From NCBI GenBank assembly GCA_027924645.1, contig BSBN01000252.1, positions 5,642,001-5,706,000 on the forward strand: 64,000 bases of DNA, given 5' to 3'. Numbering within the stretch: position 1 is the first letter of the stretch; each line of letters starts with the position of its first letter. This DNA comes from Cunninghamia lanceolata (lineage: Eukaryota; Streptophyta; Pinopsida; Cupressales; Cupressaceae). Under the pieces are notes generated by a model. It ran no database searches. It saw only the letters and a list, made by a program, of their open reading frames with translations, and was not told where the DNA came from. This document shows, piece by piece, positions 45,554-58,227 of the stretch. The translations under genes and the position numbers were made by a program.

Positions 45554-45900
45554 TTGGATGAGCTCAAGAGATAAATACTGGGATTTTAAATACGAAGCCT
45601 CGTGTTCAAATCTAAGGAGACCAATATAAATGGCAATGTCCTACTCCGTAGGTGTGGCATATCCCAACACTTGAGATCGGGTGCAGAGTGCAAGGTGGAT
45701 CTAACAAAATGGTTGTATAATATGACATCGGAGCACAATTTGAATATGGAGCCCCGTGTTCAAATCTAAGGAGACCAATATAAACAACAACATCCAACTC
45801 TCTAGGTGTGGCATGTCCCAACACTTGAGTTCAGGTTCAAAGTTCTAGATGAATCTGGTGAAATGGTTATATAATATCACAATGAAGCACAAATCCCCAT
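45554..45900 (+). mobile_element. Candidate tRNA-derived SINE, dimeric
   Basis: TGAGCTCAAGAG at 45559-45570 fits a Pol III A box and TGTTCAAATCT at 45603-45613 fits a B box. Their starts are 44 bases apart, as in a tRNA. A second B-box-bearing unit follows 154 bases later (TGTTCAAATCT at 45757), so GTGTTCAAATCTAAGGAGAC, TAGGTGTGGCAT, TCCCAACACTTGAG and TATAATAT blocks appear twice. It lies directly against the LINE tail. No clear target duplication was found. Confidence 0.5.
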
Positions 45901-46779
45901 GAGTTGGAAATAGTGCTTCACAACTTTGGTACAAAAATAGTTTGGCCGGATTTGAGCAAGGTTAGTTTTCCATTCAAAATATCCCTTAAGGAATCAACTG
46001 GAGAATAATTCAATGGATGACTTCCATTTTAGAATGCATTTCAGATCCATTTATGTTAGAATAACTCGTGATGATTTAACCAGTCATTAGGAAACTCAAG
46101 TTTAGGAGTGGGATTCCCGTACCTGTGCCTGTATCTTTCAATGAACATTTCTATGTAATATAGCCATAACCTTATTTACATACTCTTGTAATCTGTTAGA
46201 ACATGATGACCACACCCATGTCCTTGGATCCCATGTCTTCAATTGACTGGTTTTAACCCACGAGCTGCCCAATATACAGGTATCTTAAGCTTTGCTTAAT
46301 ACACAAGTTGGCCAGCATACTACTCAGAACATGTAATAAATGAACAAAAACAAATAAAACTGGAATAGTGATTCAGCATAATAAAATCGTAAAAAAGGGC
46401 ATTTAAAAATGTATGTAATTTCTACTCTCAACTTGAAATAAGAAAGAAAAGTACCACTAAAAGAAACACACCATTTTGGATACATCAAGAAGCAACCTAA
46501 GAACAGTCAAGACATTAGACATCAAAACCAATGATTTATTAACAGACAATTTAAGATGAACCACCACGGTTTAGATATCCAGCAAAGTATTGAACACTGC
46601 AACCATTTTGACTCAACTCTGCCATATGTTTGGATTCTAGTCCAATGCATGTAAAGTTCAAAAGTGTGACTGGACCAAGAATTTGGGGGGACCAAATATA
46701 CAAGAGACAAAATATAGAGTGATTTATGATAAAAATCTCAACAAAAGCAGCATTCAATCTTAAAGTATCTATAACTACC
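45901..46779. other. Region downstream of the host gene
   Basis: Contains the expected 3' untranslated region of the minus-strand gene next to 46780. No other coding region recognised. Confidence 0.4.
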
Positions 46780-47330
46780 CTATGCATGGGAACTGCGTAG
46801 AATACCATGAAGGTAACCACCAGTCATGATCAAAGAGACCAAAGATACGACACCTGCAGGAAAAATCTTCCCAGAATTCTTAAAACGTGCCCCCATTACA
46901 ATCAAAAGAGCAGCTGAGATCCCTGAAATAAAACACTTGTCTTAGATAGTCTCAAAGAGGAACTTTCTGGAGAGTTTATCAATCTCCTTACACTGACTAA
47001 TCTAGCAACTCACAGCCAAAAATGACTCAAACTACTGAATCCCTATAAAATCTCATTTCAGGCTAGCATGCCAGTGCTGAAATATTAATGTCAACTTGTG
47101 TGTGTGTGTGTGTAAGGAATCAGGATGACAAAGTCCAAGAGGAAAACTACCAAAAGCACAAAGCAAATACAAAGAGATACCATGGCAACACTTACCAAGC
47201 CCGACTGATGATGCAAATGCAGGGTTTGTAGGCAGTTGAGTATGCACATAGTAAAGCACCAATGCTGACAATCCTCCTGATATAAGGGATTTAGAGCTCC
47301 CACTTTTCACATAGCCCATAAGTCCACCCA
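46780..47330 (-). CDS. TMEM14 / FATTY ACID EXPORT family protein, last two exons
   Basis: A host gene encoding a small membrane protein of the TMEM14/FAX family, implicated in lipid or fatty-acid export across membranes. Penultimate exon 47330-47196 encodes GGLMGYVKSGSSKSLISGG, LSALVLYYVHTQLP and ASSVGLG, preceded by TGTCCAG acceptor and followed by a GTAAGT donor. The last exon 46922-46780 (acceptor TTTATTTCAG) encodes ISAALLIVMGARFKNSGKIF, PAGVVSLVSLIM and TGGYLHGILRS, then SHA and TAG at 46780-46782. The intron is 46923-47195. Phases match and there are no stops, with two or three hydrophobic helices and the family's glycine motifs. The N-terminal exon or exons, expected upstream on the minus strand, were not found and may lie beyond a long intron. 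Confidence 0.82.
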
Positions 47331-49130
47331 CTGGACATCAACACAGAGAAGCTTGTGATTAGATAATCAATAATAAATTTTACCCTAAAGTGTATGTTTA
47401 GTCAATTGAAGGAAAAATGTTAATGGCAAGAGCATCTTAAAATTGGTAATGCCTATTCTTAATCCTGGAAGCAATACACATTGAGGATCAGCAAATAAAC
47501 TTTGATACTTTTCTGCCATAGGATTTAGTATTTACCACTTATATTACTATCTCATTCTAAGCTATCGGTTGTCTGCATCCTCCATTGAGTTTGCCAAAGC
47601 AACTTACAGACATGTGACTGTTTTTATAAATGAATGAACTGTTATTGATTGAATTGGTTGATGATCTGTCTAGCAACTAAGGAAGCCAGTGCCCAAACAT
47701 ACAGACAAATATTTTGTTATTATAAGATTTGTCCTTCTCCATTTATCACCTAAGCTATTGATTTCTACAATCAAATAAGTCATTGAGGTGGTTTAAATTT
47801 TAAAAAGCAGTAGAATGGCTAGAGGCATCACATTTAAGCTGTTCAGTTTGGATTACATCATGAAAAATGTCATAGATCAAAAACTTAATAACAGTCATCA
47901 ACAAGGCATATAAAAGTGCATTAAAATTTAAAGATAGAATCATAGAAGTAACAAGATAGATGTGTTGAAAATGAGAACCTGTGAAAATTGTCTCAAAAAT
48001 CTTAAGGTAATAACTAACCAAGCTATGCACATATGTCCACATACTTGAAGTCATCTTGATTCTCACCCATGGATTGAGTTTTTAAGTGTGTTGGCTCTCC
48101 ACTGCTTACTCTTCTTCTTGGAGGCATCTGTCTTCAATACTTCAAACTTCAAAGAACTCTAACTTGGATGTCTCATGCACAACTATTCCAAAAACTATAA
48201 ACTCTTGGTGACGTGAATTAGACGAATGGGGGAACATTTTTCCTGGACCAGACTAATACATAAAGCCCAAAACATAAATCAAATAACATGTTCATCAAAC
48301 TCAAATAAATTAACGGGAAGTATGTGATTTCCATTAAAAACTTCAAAACCTTTATTAATAAGATTAGGACATGGGACAAACTACATCTCAAACATCAACT
48401 CAGATAAGATAACAATGTTTCAAAACATATAAAAAAGATTTAATAAAATGATAGTAGAAAAAAAAAATATATCAACTCCAAGAAATAACCAATGGAAAAG
48501 ACTATAGCAGCAAACAGACATCAGGTTCTGAAGACTTTAATCATATATTCATAAATGTGAAAAATGCAAGATAAATTTAAACAAGTAGGTAAGCTTGATA
48601 AGCAAATTGGAAATAAGAGCAGAAATCACCTACAATTCTTTTTAACATTTGAAAAGGCAATTGGAAATAGTAGATATTAGTACGTAAATTTTGCATGTCT
48701 AATAGTATCCATCAAATATATAATAAATTTATACGGTCACACTGTGAAGTGTGATGTTATAACTACGACTTTTATCTCTATTGTCAACATTAATCTGTAA
48801 CAATGATACCAGAATTGTATCTAGGGAAATTGGCAGAGGGTCAAAAAAAATAATTAGCTGGAAGAAAATTCTGCAAAATTTGCTGAAAAAAAATCAGGAA
48901 ATATTGGAAATTAACAAAATTATTAGAATTCATTAAAGTAAAAAATCAATTTTATGCAGTCTATCGTTTTTAAAGATCATTGGAAAAGAACACACTTTTT
49001 GAAAATGTAAAAATCACAAAATGATACAAGAGCACGCATTATCAACTGTATTACAATCTGTACCCCTCTTTACTGTACCAAGACACTTATCCTTCAGACA
49101 GGTGTATTTCAGGACAGCTTCTGGTAGATC
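47331..49130 (-). other. Possible long intron of the TMEM14/FAX gene
   Basis: AT-rich, with short chance frames and no transposon domain recognised. If the missing first exon lies to the right, this and the LINE-rich DNA beyond would be intron, as is common in large plant genomes. Confidence 0.35.
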
Positions 49131-50165
49131 CACTAGTACATTTAATTCTGGTAGGCTGAGCATTTGGAGATAATACACAGAGCACTCAGAAGTGTTCGCA
49201 GAATTTCCAGTCAGAGAGATTTTATCTCTAGACCCTGATGATGATCCTGCAGAGCAGATGTTGCCAATGTTTCATCTTATGCTATTTCAAGGAGTTTGCT
49301 TTAGGTCATCTAGGGACACAGAGTTGATTTATGGGCTTATTAATGGTTTTGATAAAACAACTGATCTTGGCCCACGAGCTTCTTATGATTCTCCAAAGTT
49401 GCCATCCAGCCCTTTTTATCTTTTCTTTTCAGATTGGTTGATATATTTTCTTCATATATGCTTAAAAGTAGCAGCAATATTTACTGATTATCCTCATATT
49501 GATAGATCTTAGTTGAATGATATGATGGCATCCTTTTGCAGCCATGTTAAATCTTTTGGCCAAAAGAATCTTCTTTGATTACTCTGTTTCCCCCAACTCA
49601 CATTCATGCAAATCTTCTCTACACAAGGTCTGAATGGCATAAACCTTTTGGGCCTATATAATCTGAAGATTATTTGTTGGCTTTACAACTGACAGTCCAT
49701 GGGAGGGTACTCTAAATACCCTAGTGAAATCAGCATGACAGATGATTATCACTGCCTCTGTCATAAATCAACGCCATACAAACCGATTATCGTTCAAAAT
49801 CTGAGCACTTAAGAACGACATTTGTAGATCTTTCTCCACACCAGCCATTTTCAAGTCAGCCTTCAACTCATAGTTCTCTTGTTATTGCCCAACCATGTTT
49901 TGGATCAAGTGGCAATGTTTTGTCATTAGGCAGCTGTTTTCCTTACTTGCCAACCTCCTGTTTTTTATTGCCCTTAGGTGGAGACATCTTCAAACTTACA
50001 CCAGCTAAATGTAAGGATGTCTGGATCATTTTCAAAGGTGTGACTGTTTATTGCTCCAGAATTATTCAAGCCTCGCAGGTAACAATGTATTTTGGAAAGG
50101 GTTCATCCAATGCAGTCTACCGTATTTTTGGCATTATAGTTAATGGCAAACTTCCTGTAGCTTGA
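49131..50165 (+). pseudogene. Unrecognised gene fragment, possibly retroposed
   Basis: An open block at 49192-49512 reads REILSLDPDDDPAEQMLPMF and LIYGLINGFDKTTDLGPRAS. A second at 49780-50165 in another frame reads SEHLRTTFVDLSPHQPFSSQ and KLTPAKCKDVWIIFKGVTVY. Composition looks protein-like rather than random, yet stops and frame changes separate the blocks and I see no splice sites joining them. I do not recognise the family. It could be a decayed host gene copy or chance. Confidence 0.3.
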
Positions 50166-51489
50166 GGGTTTTACTTCTTTCAACAATTGGTGCACCTACA
50201 GAACCAAAAATTTTGACAAAAAAAACTTGCTAAAACCCTCTTCATGAATGTCTTGACAAATTGGATTTGAGCTTTGAATTTGACATCTGCGCACAACCCT
50301 CGAAAAACAACTGTTTCTCACGTTGAATATTGCCATTTTCCATAGTTTCTCTTGTAAAATTAATTCTACTCTGCATGTTTATCTTCTTTTCTAGAAAAAC
50401 ATAATTAAAATCCTTCAACTGATTATGTCAAACTTGTATTCTGCAGTAAAGTCATTCGCCCCCAAAGAATCCAGTCCAGGATGAAGTACAACTGATCTGG
50501 TTCGAGAATGGATTGATTGTATGGTATTTACAAACCGAACAATTGCAAGGATACAGAGGAGCTGTCACACAGTGGAAGCATGGATTCAAAAGAGGAACCA
50601 TACTGCAAAAATGAATGAACGCTCAATTAGAAGAATGGTCATGTGGTATAATAATTAGTATGAAGCCACATTTGCCATGCAGGCTGCTTGATTTCAGTAG
50701 TACAAAGACATATAACATACTATAGGACAGAAATCGACCATATGTCAATGTGCACATAATGGTGGTCAACCCAATGGCACTGTACAACAAAAAACAATTG
50801 CATGGTGATTGAGCATATGAGAAAGAAAGAAAATAATTATATTAATGTCCACAGATGACAAAAAGTAAGTCAATGGGACTAGAGGTTACAGCAGTTAACA
50901 AAATAAAGTTTCTAGGAAGAGAGAACCCTAGAATCAAAATCATTAAAGTATATAAGATAAAATAAAGCAGTGTGCTGCTAACAAATAACAATGAAAGGCA
51001 AACAAGAGCCCCAAAAGCATGTGCTAGCAAAGACTGGAAGAATATCTCATTGAATATCCCTCTCTGCATCTGAAATAGAGGAGTTGTATGAGCCATCATC
51101 AGTCACTATGAGAGATAGCACTCGTTGGGGAGCATCCAAGGTCAGAAGACTGTGCTAGGATAGCCTAGGAGGAATCAAAGCACTAGTAGCTCACCTAACA
51201 TCCAAGGCCGATGTACCTCCTGTAGTAGAAAAGAAGCTTGTAATGTGAGTTTACCCCTATGGTCTAGGGAGTGCCTAGTGAGTAGAAGATCCATGTCACC
51301 AAAATGGGCCCGAGTCATGTTGATGAGGAGTAGAGCCATGATGTCGAGGGAAAGCAAGCTAGAGAATCTGAGTAGTAATGGTGTGCTAGGAGAAGCGTCG
51401 CCTAACTGATCTATCAGCTCTAATATTTGAAGTATCAGTATCCAAAGGCTGTTTTGTGTTGTTTGTTGCCTGGTTGAGCTGGAAAAAAG
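50166..51489. other. Spacer without a recognised gene
   Basis: AT-rich to 50.8 kb, then sequence that may be the decayed 3' end of the minus-strand LINE to the right. No domain seen. Confidence 0.35.
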
Positions 51490-54250
51490 AGGTGATCAAC
51501 ATGGGGGCTCTAAATCCCCTAGATTCCCCCCTTGAAGGGATTTGCGCCAAACACTGACGACCTCATGAAGAAAAAGAACCAAGCACTGCTGATCTGAATA
51601 TCTAAAGAAAGTAGATAGACTATTGCTTGAGTCCCTATAGAGGCAATGAAATCTTCCCCGGATCTCATAGTAAATGGGGCTTCTAAAAATGAAGCGTTCC
51701 TCGGTCTCCACCTCCTAGAGGGAGCAAAGATTGCAAATCCAATCGTAACGAGGGATGTGATGATCAGTTTCAACCCACAGCTAGTGAGAGCACACTCTCA
51801 GCTAGCCTAGGGGAAACCTCAACCTGTGGAACCAGTGACACTAGAGATAGTAAGGGCGGTGAATAAAACCATCCACCATCTATAAGAAATGCTCAATATA
51901 GAAAGCCATCTTGGGGTTGAGCAACTCACAAGGGGAGACCCAGGTGGCTTGAGTATGTTGTCTGTAAATGTCCTCTCTAGCACTTCTAGTGATGACATCC
52001 TTCATGGGAAGGAGCCGAGAGTGGCATCTAGGGAGTGCATGAAAGGGGGTAGCCTACCAATAGAGATGCCAATAGAAAGAAGAAGCAACTTACTCTCCAA
52101 GTATCAACAGTGTCGACACCCAATAGAGACCAGAGGAGCATTGGGGACAAGTGAAGCCATCCTCTTAGAGAAGCAAAGTGCTAAAAATGGATATCACTCA
52201 CAAGCAGAAGTCAAAGCCCCCATGGATGTAGAAAGTAAGCCCGAAGATAGTCTCAAGGCATAGTGACTGGGCAACAAATTTGGCTTGGACAATGCACTAA
52301 CGAACTGTTCGTTTGCAACGAATCATGCACTATAGCATGAGATTCTAAACCCTCTCAATACAGGCCCATTCAACAGCCCCCAAGCTAGGTTCCCAAACCT
52401 CTGAACCATATAAAACTATAGTCTTGATGATCGTATCAAAAAGGCACAATTTGGAGGGGATGTCCTAGAAGTGGATATGAAAACATTGACGTTCCAAGAC
52501 AGAAAGAGAATCATACCCCTTGCAAAGGCGCTAGTGAGAGGCAAACCTCATATTAAAGGATGGACCAGAATATTAGACCCCTAAGTATGTGTAGGCCGAT
52601 GTTATCTCTATAAGTTCCCCTTTGTAGAAACACTCAAATCTAGAAGTTCCTCTTTGTTTTACTATGGTTGATCACAAGCTATCGAAGTTCACAAAAATTA
52701 GCAAGAGTGTCAAGTTGTCGTTGTCGGTAGAGTGTGAAAGGAGGACATCATCAACAACAAAAAGAAGAATAGCTATAACCAGCTCATATAAAATACAACC
52801 ATCGTCTAAATGCGCATGTCGCCGAAGAAATTCTTCTAACTCATCAATGTAAATGTTGAATAGAGTTGGTGAGAGGACGCCCTTGCTTGGCTCCAATGGT
52901 ACACTTCACAAAGTCAAAGAGACCATGAGAAGTACGAAACCGCCTAATAATTGTCTCATAAAGCCTACAAACAACACAAAATCAAAGAGTTTGGGATGTC
53001 AATATCTCTCAACTTCTAAAAAAGTAGGTGTCTTGGAACCGAGTCAAAGGTCTTTCTAAAGTCAACAAAACAGCAAAAGACTTTAGAAGACCTATGACGA
53101 GCCTCCTCAATAATAGCTCGATGTGTAAAGATGTGGTTAATAGTCTGGTAGTTCTTCCTAAAGCTGCTCGCCCCTTAGCTCTGATATTATTCCTTTCCAA
53201 GTATCCTGATTGTTGCTTGTCCAACATTGCGACATAAAGTTTTCCTATAGTTGCCAAGGATAGAGAGATCCCCAAACTTATAAATAAGGTGAACAATGTG
53301 TTGGGACCATGACTAAGGAAAACCTAAACACGCCACCTCATTAAAGAGCATGGCAAGAGCAAAGGCAAGGGAATTCACACTATATTTGATGAGTTCATCT
53401 TGGAGACCTTCACGATCAGTGACTTTGTTGGTGTAAAGCTTCAAAATAGTTCTCTTGATAGAAGAAGTGGAGAAGATAAAGGAGGATGGCAAAGGAGTGG
53501 GGGCAGTGACAACAGGCTAGTCAAGAACATCATAGAGGGAACTAGCATAGGAGACCCATGTGTTAGGGGTGATGTCAGAAACAATTGGTTTTCTCAGGAG
53601 AAGAGTATGCCAAAAGGACTTAGGTGAGTGGTGGAGACCAACAAAGAGTGCAAGCCATCTAGGTGCAAGAAACTCTCATTTTTTATGTCGAAGAAGATAA
53701 TTGTACTCCCTACAAAGGGTGGGTATGGAGGGAGGGTCATGGGCAAGGGAAAACGGAAACCTTTGACGAAGGGATTTACACTCATCGTCGTACCAAAAAT
53801 TCATAGGGTAGGATCCATGGTGGCAAAAGGGCTCTGGAATAATGTGTGGTGTGGGGACAAGTGTCAAGGGCAATGTTCTAGAGGGTTTAACATAAAAATT
53901 CATACATGGATTCTATCATGGGAAGAGAGGGAATAAAACCCGGACATGAGAAGGTAGAGACAAGTAGAATAACCAATGGTGTAATCATCATCAACGTTGA
54001 TTGTGGTATGTCTAATGCTAGGGAGTAAGGTGGAAGGGGAGGGGGCAAAGAGGTGAGAACCAGTATGGAGGGTGAGTGTCAAGACAACATAGTCAACAAT
54101 GAAGAGCTGAGGAGAATCAAGGAAGCCAAAGATGTGGGTGATGAGGGGCCCTACTAATGAGAACATAGTCCACAACACTCACACCACTACCTTGGAAAAA
54201 ACAAGTGAATCTATTAGAGTTGAGGAAGCCTGTTGAGAATGTGGAGGCTC
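51490..54250 (-). mobile_element. Decayed LINE of the 41-45 kb family
   Basis: Minus-strand LINE fragments in the order endonuclease end, RT, C terminus. From the right: VDYVVLTLTL (about 54090); FWYDDECKSLRQ (about 53790), the linker after the endonuclease; TIGKLYVAMLDKQ and NNIRAKGRA (about 53230-53160). Then VFCCFVDFRKTFDSVPR (about 53070, catalytic Asp) and VLSPTLFNIYIDELEEFLRR (about 52870), with a YADD-equivalent FVVDDVLL (about 52750). The C terminus is ETEERFIFRSPIYYEIR (about 51700). Frames switch many times, so it is older than the other copy. Confidence 0.7.
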
Positions 54251-54494
54251 TGAGATTCACCCAACTAGAGAAGGTGTCTCCCATTAGTCATAATTGTAGA
54301 ATTCCTGTCAACAAAGCCCCTCTGTAAACCAAATTTCACAAGATCCAACTCATGAAAACATAACTAATCCTATGTATGGTCATCAATAGAGGGAAAGAGT
54401 AAATTTAGAAGGATGTACAAAGCAAAAGGTCGAAGATGAGCATACACAGAAAAAGATTAAAAATGGGATGTCCAACACAATTGGTGTCATTCAA

Positions 54495-54868
54495 TGTAAT
54501 ATGCTACCCCAAAAAAAATTTTAAATTTATTCAAATGATCACAACAGGGTTAGCACAATAAAGCAACCAAATAAAATACCTCCACACTTTCTGATCACCA
54601 AGTTCCCAAGATGGGCGAGGTGAGAATATACAGTGCTTTGGCTTACAATCAAATGCTTTGCAATGAGACTAAATACAATCTTCTCCTAATAGCAGGGATC
54701 TGCTTTTTAGTAGGCACCCACTTATTCAGTGGCAATACTCCACATATTCAAGGGGTGATAAGAAAGTTAACAATGTTTATTTCTCCACACTAGCGGTTGA
54801 ACCATCTATGGGATTACAAATGTGTTTTGCAATAAAATGAAAGATTACAATGAAGATCAATTTTCAAT
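54495..54868 (+). repeat. Dispersed repeat, copy 2
   Basis: Diverged match to 5086-5465 in the same orientation, sharing the GCTACCCC-A-run start, CACACTTTCTGATCACC, CCCAAGATGGGCGAGGTGAGA and ATTACAATGAA. Confidence 0.55.
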
Positions 54869-54869
54869 A

Positions 54870-57800
54870 CTATGATTAACATCCCTAGTGTGAATAAATC
54901 TCAACTGTGACTAGTTAGAGCTTTACCCTTGACATTATCATGTCACAGCTGTAGCATTGCAAATAATAGAAATAACTCTAAAATATGAAGATTGAATCAT
55001 GCAATAATGAACTAGAGAATCAAATGCCAAAACCATAGAAGAAACCAGAAGAAAGGATGAAGCTTGAATACATTCTACACTGCTGTAGGTGTTTTGATGA
55101 TGCTGATCAGACCTGCAACTTTTATAACAGCAATGTAAAACCTCATTTTCAGTTTCAAAACCCCATACTTTGTTCTTAAACCCTTAAACAACACTGATTC
55201 AGAATGTTGCTATCAAAATCAGGCTGATATGTAGCTGTATGTGAGGCCCACCCTTGTGCGTCTGAATTAGTTGCGTTTGTAGACCCCGTAGATGCGGACT
55301 TTCTTGACTCTATTCCCTTATTTTGATTGGTTATATTAGTATGATGTGGTGTGACTATATCTTGACTTTAGATTGCATTGATGATTATTGACATGTGACA
55401 TTCACTTTGATGCTATTAGAGATACTAGTTGTGAAATTATTAAATGGAATTGCTATGCGATTTTGATCTTGAGTAGAGTTTAGAAATGCAGTTAAATTAT
55501 AAATCTTATTAATGATGCTATGTGATTTTAATAATGTTTTAAATGATTATGCGATATCGTGAGTGTATGCATTTTCCTTGCTTCGGCTATGATGTATATG
55601 TTGGATTAATCTGTTTGTTCAAGTGCGTAGGCAATTTTCCATGCCACTGAAAATCGGAGATCAATCCCACACCTAATGTGAATCCCGTGTTAGACCGATC
55701 TAGTCCCAGGAGGGACCACGATGATGTGTGAATTGTATGATGCTTTCGTAAATGTCTGCATTTTAATTATTTGGTTTAGGTTCCACCTCTTTTGTATTAT
55801 TTACTTGAAGTGTTGTAAAAATATGCGATTTAATATACACCATTTGGTGACTTTTATTTTGATGGCCAATTTATGTGATTTTCTACTTCATAAAGTGTTT
55901 ATTATGGGCTAAAATTAATCCTAGGTGGTACCCCTAAGGTCTAGGGCCCATTTGAGTATGCCAAACCCTAGGGTAACCTTTGTCTAGTCACCTTAACTTT
56001 AGCCCGAAGTAAAGTGACGAAAATTCAAATTTGAAATGGAGTGGTGAGTGAGTCATGCCTTGAAACATGACCACTCCTCTTTCCAAGGCATGGATTCCCA
56101 TCACCTTGAAGACTTGGGGAATCTTCAAGACCCCCAAGTGTGTGTGGAACCCTCCTCCAATACAGAGCATCTTAGAGTGAATGGGCTTCCTTTAGAGAAT
56201 AAGGTAATGACATGTGTCATTCCTTATCCTCTTGGAGCCCATTTTGAGAGATGCCACCTCTCCACCTTTGCTCTCGCACATGTGTGAGAGCTCATGTGGA
56301 GAGGGTGAGGCTTGGATGGATGGGAGAGTGACACATGTCACCTCCACATTCCATGACCCTTGCAAGTGGATTGGGAGGAGGAAGGAGAACGTGACATGTG
56401 TCACCTTCTCATTCCTCAAGGCTTTGGAATGAAACCTATATTACTTCCTCTTTGAGAGAGGAAGGGGGTTCTTTCATTTTACTTTTTTTTTGCTATTTTT
56501 GGAGGTGTTTTTGGAGAGTGAGGGGTTTTGGAGATCTTGGAAGGAAGGCTTGAAGGAGAAGGTTGAAGAGTTCTTCTACAACTTTCTTCCATTATTGGGC
56601 TACCATAGGTAAGATTCAAGGCATGAAGCCTTTCCCATGTATTTAATTTTCTATGTGTAGTTGAAGTTCTTTGTGTGTTTTGCATTTGTTTGGTGTTGTT
56701 GGGTATTCTCTTTTTATGGGTGTTTGAACGAGACTACCATTCTTGGTGTGTCCATTCATGCGAAGGATGGGAGAGGAGTGAACCTCCTCGAGATCACCCT
56801 CTTTGTATTGGCATATTGTGGCCTTGAAGGCAATTTGGAGAAGTATGGGATTATTTTATGGCATGAGTGCCTTGGAGTGATATATATTTTTCATTGAGGT
56901 ATTTTGGGCTTGAGGCCTTGCTTTGGAGTATCATGAGATTTGGTTTGTAGGAGTGAACCTCTTGAGTAGACATAGTCCACTCTCCTACCCCCTCAAATCC
57001 ATTTTTATGGATTTTGTGTTGTTAAACCTTGGTGGGTGTTGTTCTTTTAGTTTGATTGTTTTTTTTTTGTTGTGTTGTGGTGTGCACCCATGTGTAAATC
57101 GACCTCCAAGCTCGGAGGTGACCCTCTTGCAGGTCTATGGTAGGGTGGAGAGTGTTTTGGTGGCTTGGAGTTTCTCTTTGGTGTTTTTTCTTGCAGGTTA
57201 ATGTTGAGTTCTTGGGGTTTGAAAGAGGAGTTCATCATTTTTGTGTTGTGTATTTTGTTAGCTATTTGAGAGCCATGGTCAATAGACCTCATTGTAAAAA
57301 TTGTTGTGAGAGAGAGCTCTCTTACTTTGTTGTAAACTAAAATTTTCTCCTATGGTTTCATGTTTATAGAAATGTAAATGTCGTTGGTTTTATTGTTATG
57401 TTGTTAAGGTTATAATGTGAGAAAATATATTTTCTTAGTTTATGTTTTGCATTGGGTGATGGAAAAGAAGTTGTAACTAAATTAATTGTGTTTGTATACA
57501 AAATATATTTATATGCTGTTGTTTTTAAGTTGCAAAAGAAAAATTATTAAGTTGTTCATATTGGACTGTGCAAAAGAAAATCCATATTGCTGTTTTAAAA
57601 AAAAAAATGAGTATAAAGTAGTTGTTGTCTGTATTTACTCAAATAAAAATATCATAAGTGTACATGTGAAGAAATGATATTTTTCCTGTACATATCTTTT
57701 ATATTCAAAAAAAATTGTATTTCTAGTTGCTGGATTATTCCCATTTATTTATTTCAAAAGGTAAAGTTAAAATATATATATTATATAAAATTTGCACATG

Positions 57801-57980
57801 ATTATTTTTCACAATTGACAAACTGTTGTTAAAGAAAATATTATAAACATATGAGAGCAGTGAGTATATGCTTTTATATATATATAGTAATCAAATAGTA
57901 AATATTAAGCAAAATGAATATCAATAAACATTATATTGAACTATGAAATAAAATTAATAAAAGAAATTTTATTGATTGAT
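54870..57980. other. Region without a recognised gene
   Basis: Mixed AT-rich and moderately GC-rich DNA. At 55.6-56.6 kb the sequence has LTR- or promoter-like character, with three 12-bp near-palindromes. At 56.6-57.4 kb it is rich in TTGTG and GGTTTTG words. Short frames carry no domain. From 57.4 kb it becomes very AT-rich. Confidence 0.35.
56208..56403. repeat. Three copies of TGACATGTGTCA / TGACACATGTCA
   Basis: TGACATGTGTCA at 56208-56219 and 56392-56403, and its exact reverse complement TGACACATGTCA at 56329-56340. Another copy lies at 262-273. Each contains a CACATG/CATGTG E-box-like core. Confidence 0.7.
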
Positions 57981-57984
57981 TGTT

Positions 57985-58222
57985 TTAGGGTTTAAACCCT
58001 AGCAATGGTCGTATGGCAAGTGAAGCAAGAAGAAGGGCGGCGGCCAAGTCCGCCGCCGTTGATTGCTTTATGAAGGGTTTGGGTGGGGAGTCCGCTCCCC
58101 ACCCCCGCCATCCTTTGGAACGCGCTGTGTGCAGCGCTCAACATACACCTCCGCCATTGCTTAATCATGGCTTCGGCGCCACTAAGCCCTCCGCCGCCTG
58201 GGAATTTAGATCTGCATTTTAG
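57985..58222. other. GC-rich island with nested palindromes
   Basis: A sharply bounded GC-rich stretch amid AT-rich DNA. It holds at least three hairpin-capable repeats: GGCGGCGGCCAAGTCCGCCG with CC, GTGGGGAGTCCGCTCCCCAC, and GCGCTGTGTGCAGCGC, plus the palindrome AGGGTTTAAACCCT just before. A 69-codon open frame (58013-58222, MASEARRRAAAKSAAVDCF) spans it, but the palindromes constrain the sequence more simply than protein coding. It abuts the broken RT at 58228. Confidence 0.6.
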
Positions 58223-58227
58223 GTTGA

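Noticed and set aside
51889..52263. Plus-strand 124-codon frame.
   Set aside because: It lies over the C-terminal part of the minus-strand LINE and has no domain.
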